Below, in pieces: positions 6,340 through 9,105 of a stretch of DNA of 9,105 nt. Where the stretch lies: contig CBDUCN010000222.1 in assembly GCA_965365655.1 (NCBI GenBank), forward strand, positions 1-9,105, given 5' to 3'. Positions within the stretch are counted from its first letter, which is position 1. The number at the start of each line of letters is the position of its first letter. The notes under the pieces were generated by a model. It did no database searches. It was not told where the DNA came from and saw only the letters and a list, made by a program, of their open reading frames with translations. The stretch is from JBFHNV01 sp965365655. GTDB taxonomy: Bacteria > Pseudomonadota > Gammaproteobacteria > HK1. The position numbers were made by a program, and so were the translations under genes.

Positions 6340-7677
6340 TCAGCCGGCGCCGTCGCCGGGATGCCAGCGGATCCGCCACCCCGGCTCGCCGGGGCCGGCC
6401 TCGTGGCCGGCGCACACCCACAGGTCCGCAACCGCGACCAGCTCCCCGTCGCGCCACAGCAGCGGCAGGCCGGCGCGCATCCACGGCGCGACGCGGTACT
6501 CCTGCAGCAGCCGCTTCAGGGTCTGACCGTGGCGCCGGCCGGCCGGCCGGCAACGCTCGCCGCCGCGCCGGAATCCCACCTCGAGCTCGCCGCCGCCGCG
6601 CCGCAGGCCCGCGCCGACGTCCGGCTCGGCCCACAGCCTGCCCGTTGCGAGCCGCACGGCATGCGGCGGCAGCCATCGCGCGCCGCCGGCAGGCGCGTCG
6701 GGCGGCGACCCGGCCGCCGCGTGCACCGCGTCGCCGTACACCCTGAGCTCGCCACCCGGCCAGCGCACACAGGGCGCACGGGACGCCGAAGCGGTGACGA
6801 GCTGGCGCTCCGCCTCGAACAGCCGCGCCGCACCGGGCAGCGGCAGGCCGCGGCGCTCCAGCCACAGCCGCAGCACCGCCCGCCGACGCTCGGAGTCGAG
6901 CGCGCGCAGCCGCCGCCGCGACAGCTGCTCGCCGTCGCCGCACCGCGCGAGGTCCAGCTCCGCGAGCGCCGCCACCGCCTGCGCCGCATCGGCCTGCAGG
7001 CGCGCGCTGCGCGCGAGCGCCGTGACCGCGCCCGGCGCGATGGTCTCCAGCAACGGCAGCACCTCGGCACGCAGGCGGTTGCGCGGGTGGCGGACGCTGC
7101 GGTTCGCGGGGTCCTCGACCCACTGCAGGCTCCAGGCCCGCGCGGCCGCCGCCAGCACGTCGCGGCGCAGCCCCAGCAGCGGGCGCAGCAACCGCCCCGC
7201 GCCCAGCGGGCGCCCGGGCGCGATACCGGCCAGTCCCCGGGGTCCGGAGCCGCGCAGCAGCGCGAGCAGAACGGTCTCGGCCTGGTCGTCGGCGTGGTGC
7301 GCGGTCGCCAGGATCTCGCCCGGCGCGAGGCGGGGCGCGAGGGCCGCGTAGCGCGCCCGCCGCGCCGCCGCCTCGGGGCTCTCCCCCGGCGCCGGGCGGG
7401 CATCCACGCGCAACGCCTCGAACGGCACCCGCAGCCCGGCGCACGCCTGCGCGCAGTGCGCCGCCCAGCGCCCGGAGTCCGGCGACAGGCCGTGATCGAC
7501 GTGCAGCGCACGCGGCGCCGGCGCGGCGCCGGCTCGGTGCGCCCGCACCGCCGCCTCGAGCAGCACGCGGGAGTCGCGGCCACCGCTGAACGCGACCGCG
7601 ACGCCGCCGGCCCCCGGCTCTGCGTCGAGCGCCGCACGCACCGCGGCCAGCACCCGCGCGCCGGCGTCGCCCGTCAT
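6340..7677 (-). CDS. tilS: tRNA(Ile)-lysidine synthase
   Basis: ATP-dependent enzyme that attaches lysine to C34 of the CAU-anticodon tRNA(Ile), changing its reading from AUG to AUA and its charging from Met to Ile. It is essential in most bacteria. The 445 residues match the E. coli length (about 430). The N-terminal PP-loop ATPase has SGGRDS (31-36), followed by HVDHG, the AHHADDQAETVLLALLRG segment and the RNRLRAEVLP region, all typical of TilS. The C-terminal substrate-binding part includes FRRGGERCRP and a TLKRLLQE helix. Its ATG overlaps the ppsR stop by one base (TGATG on the minus strand), so translation is almost certainly coupled to ppsR. It converges on the VWA-FHA gene with a 25-bp gap. 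That gap holds only a short GCCGGC stem around the tilS stop. Confidence 0.95.
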   Translation of the reverse strand: MTGDAGARVLAAVRAALDAEPGAGGVAVAFSGGRDSRVLLEAAVRAHRAGAAPAPRALHVDHGLSPDSGRWAAHCAQACAGLRVPFEALRVDARPAPGESPEAAARRARYAALAPRLAPGEILATAHHADDQAETVLLALLRGSGPRGLAGIAPGRPLGAGRLLRPLLGLRRDVLAAAARAWSLQWVEDPANRSVRHPRNRLRAEVLPLLETIAPGAVTALARSARLQADAAQAVAALAELDLARCGDGEQLSRRRLRALDSERRRAVLRLWLERRGLPLPGAARLFEAERQLVTASASRAPCVRWPGGELRVYGDAVHAAAGSPPDAPAGGARWLPPHAVRLATGRLWAEPDVGAGLRRGGGELEVGFRRGGERCRPAGRRHGQTLKRLLQEYRVAPWMRAGLPLLWRDGELVAVADLWVCAGHEAGPGEPGWRIRWHPGDGAG

Positions 7678-8495
7678 CAGAACGCGCGCCGGCGAAGCCC
7701 CGTGTCCTGGAGGATGCGCGATGCGATCTCCTCCACCGAGGCGTGACTGGTGTCGAGGAACGGGATGCCCCGGCTGCGGAACAGGCGCTCGGCGTCGTTG
7801 ACCTCCTTGCGGCAGCGGGCCAGCGACGCGTAGCGGCTGTCGGGCCGGCGGTGCTCGCGGATCTGGCGCAGGCGCTGTGCATCGATGGTGAGGCCGTAGA
7901 GGCGGCGGTGGAACGGCTCCAGCAGCGCCGGCAGCCCCTCGCTCTCGAGGTCGTCGCTGGTCAGCGGATAGTTCGCCGTGCGGATGCCGAACTGCATCGC
8001 GAGGTAGACCGACGTCGGCGTCTTCCCCGAGCGCGACACCCCGACCAGGATCAGCTCCGCCTCGTCGTAGTGCCGCGTGCTCGCGCCGTCGTCGTGCATC
8101 AGCGCGAAGTCGATGGCCTCCAGCCTGCCGTCGTAGTTCGGCTGGTTCTTCAGGCCGTGGTAGCGCCCCACGGGGTGGCTCGAATCACGCTCGAACGCCT
8201 TTTCCAGCGACGGCAGGAACGAGCGGAACAGGTCCATCACCAGCGCGTCGCTGCCCGCAATCACGTCGAACAGCATCGGGTTGGAAAGCGTCGTGAACAC
8301 GACAGGGTGCGAGGCGCTGTCGCGGCCGGCGGCGTTGATGGTGCGCACGGCCGCCTCGGCGAGCCCGGCATCGCTCACGAACGGCAGCGTGACCTTCTCG
8401 TATTCCAGGTCGTCGAACTGCGCGAGCAGCGCGTTGCCCAGCGTCTCGGCGGTGATGCCGGTGCTGTCGGAGATGAAGAATACGGGGCGGGCCAT
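7677..8495 (-). CDS. ppsR: PEP synthetase regulatory kinase/pyrophosphorylase
   Basis: A DUF299-family bifunctional regulator. In studied members it inactivates phosphoenolpyruvate synthetase by ADP-dependent phosphorylation of a threonine, and reactivates it by phosphate-dependent removal of that group with release of pyrophosphate. It thereby controls pyruvate-to-PEP flux. The 272 residues match the usual length (E. coli about 277). Diagnostic parts are the N-terminal FFISDSTGITAETLG, the P-loop-like GVSRSGKT (152-159) followed by PTSVYLA, and a C-terminal SVEEIASRI helix. The plant homologue acts on pyruvate phosphate dikinase. Since bacteria can carry either target enzyme, PpsR is the likelier name but not proven. 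No ppsA is in the window; its partner gene here is tilS. There is no visible Shine-Dalgarno before the ATG. Confidence 0.93.
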   Translation of the reverse strand: MARPVFFISDSTGITAETLGNALLAQFDDLEYEKVTLPFVSDAGLAEAAVRTINAAGRDSASHPVVFTTLSNPMLFDVIAGSDALVMDLFRSFLPSLEKAFERDSSHPVGRYHGLKNQPNYDGRLEAIDFALMHDDGASTRHYDEAELILVGVSRSGKTPTSVYLAMQFGIRTANYPLTSDDLESEGLPALLEPFHRRLYGLTIDAQRLRQIREHRRPDSRYASLARCRKEVNDAERLFRSRGIPFLDTSHASVEEIASRILQDTGLRRRAF

Positions 8496-8681
8496 GCCCG
8501 GATGCTACCGCGCGGCCGCATCCGGCGGCCAAGGGCCCGGCGCCGCACGGCCGCGCGCCGCGTTCCCGCCCCCCTCGCGTCGCCTCCTGAACCGCGGGCG
8601 AGTCCATCCGGCGGGGCGTGCCGCGGCGCGGCGACGGCGCGTGTAGCGGCATCGGGGACGGCTATTTAGACTCGCGTCCCC
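8496..8681. other. Divergent intergenic region, ppsR / GAF gene
   Basis: This 186-bp GC-rich spacer should hold both outward promoters. On the minus strand TAGCAT (8507-8502) lies so close to the ppsR ATG that transcription from it would be essentially leaderless. On the plus strand TATTTAGACT (8663-8672) sits about ten bases before the GAF gene ATG. Neither has a convincing -35. A 10-bp perfect inverted repeat (CGCGCGGCCG 8509-8518 and CGGCCGCGCG 8548-8557) might be an operator, but such GC palindromes arise easily here. Confidence 0.35.
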
Positions 8682-9105
8682 ATGGCCCAGGAACCCGACG
8701 CGACGGCGGAGCTGTCCGCGCTCCGCGCCGAGCAGCGCGAGCTGCTCGGAGAGGCGGACGGCCTCAGGCGCTTCATCGCGTGCATGCGCAAGCTCGTGGA
8801 CGCGGCGCACTCGCGCCAGCGCGAGAGCGAGGTGTACCTGCTGGTCGAGCAGGTTCTGGACAACGCCGTGCGCGCGATCAACGCGCGCGACGGCTCGCTG
8901 CTGGTGCCGGACGAGCGAACCGGCGAGCTGGTGTTCGTGATGGTGCGCGGCGACGAGCCGCACCAGGAGCTCCTGGGAAGGCGAATCCCTGCCGGCGAAG
9001 GGGTCGCGGGGTGGGTGGCCCGCAACCGGCGCGCGGCCATCGTGAACAATGCGTCCGCCGACGACCGCTTCTATCCGGGCATGGACCGGGAGATCCACTA
9101 CCGCA
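8682..9105 (+). CDS. GAF-domain protein, N-terminal part (cut by window end)
   Basis: An open frame runs from the ATG at 8682 to the end of the window (141 codons, no stop), so the C-terminus is missing. Residues 1-45 are charged and helical (Glu, Arg, Leu rich), probably a coiled coil. From about residue 47 the sequence is a GAF domain: a YLLVEQVLDNAVRAINARDGSLL helix and strand, then RIPAGEGVAGWVARNRRAAIVNN (101-123) and ADDRFYPGMD (126-135), the classical GEGxAGWVA and DxRFYP features. GAF domains bind small ligands such as cyclic nucleotides or haem and usually sense for an output domain. That output (kinase, diguanylate or adenylate cyclase, phosphatase or sigma-54 activator) lies beyond the window. 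No Shine-Dalgarno is visible, but the -10-like box close upstream supports this start. It is divergent from ppsR. Confidence 0.85.
   Translation, partial: MAQEPDATAELSALRAEQRELLGEADGLRRFIACMRKLVDAAHSRQRESEVYLLVEQVLDNAVRAINARDGSLLVPDERTGELVFVMVRGDEPHQELLGRRIPAGEGVAGWVARNRRAAIVNNASADDRFYPGMDREIHYR

Noticed and set aside
6333..6348. Hairpin GCCGGC-GTCA-GCCGGC around the tilS stop as a terminator
   Set aside because: The stem is only six base pairs, made of a self-complementary hexamer common in this GC-rich DNA, and no T-tract follows on either strand.
6361..7746. Plus-strand open frame of 461 codons opposite tilS
   Set aside because: It is a shadow of tilS, whose PP-loop and family motifs are clear on the minus strand.
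5408..7882. Very long minus-strand open frame (824 codons) across the VWA-FHA gene, tilS and ppsR
   Set aside because: It crosses three confident genes, two of them on the same strand in another frame. Its product is a low-complexity Arg/Ala/Gly sequence, as expected from a shadow frame in GC-rich DNA where stops are rare.

Overview
This is a gene-dense window of very high GC chromosome. The gene set (RNase D with an HRDC region, PpsR, TilS, an MtaB-type methylthiotransferase) and the -10-like promoter boxes fit a GC-rich proteobacterium, most likely a gammaproteobacterium. The lineage is an inference from gene content only. No rRNA, tRNA, CRISPR array, insertion sequence or phage gene is visible. 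Recognisable Shine-Dalgarno sequences are scarce, and several starts look translationally coupled or nearly leaderless.

Layout. Bases 1-103 hold a strong intrinsic terminator, presumably for something upstream of the window, nested inside a second inverted repeat. A structured leader follows. Next come rnd (237-1343, +) and an overlapping gene for a small exported protein of unknown function (1336-1929, +). mtaB (1990-3321, -) converges on that pair. Divergent from mtaB is a two-gene operon (3451-6314, +). Its first gene encodes a Hanks-type Ser/Thr kinase fused to a cyclic-nucleotide-binding domain. Its second encodes an exported, single-pass membrane protein with a von Willebrand A domain outside and an FHA domain inside. 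tilS and ppsR (6340-8495, -) form a tightly coupled pair converging on that operon. A GAF-domain protein begins at 8682 (+) and runs off the end.

How the genes work together. rnd, mtaB and tilS all act on tRNA: RNase D trims 3' ends, MtaB methylthiolates t6A37, and TilS makes lysidine-34. They are not one operon here. The most interesting unit is the kinase/VWA-FHA operon. It has the parts of a phospho-threonine relay: a soluble kinase that may respond to a cyclic nucleotide, and a membrane protein whose cytoplasmic FHA domain could read the phosphorylated threonine and whose other end lies in the periplasm. The kinase has DFS where DFG is expected, and the VWA metal site looks degenerate. 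No PP2C phosphatase, cyclase or type VI secretion gene is visible, so the input and output of the module are unknown. The truncated GAF gene may be another sensor, but nothing shown ties it to the operon.
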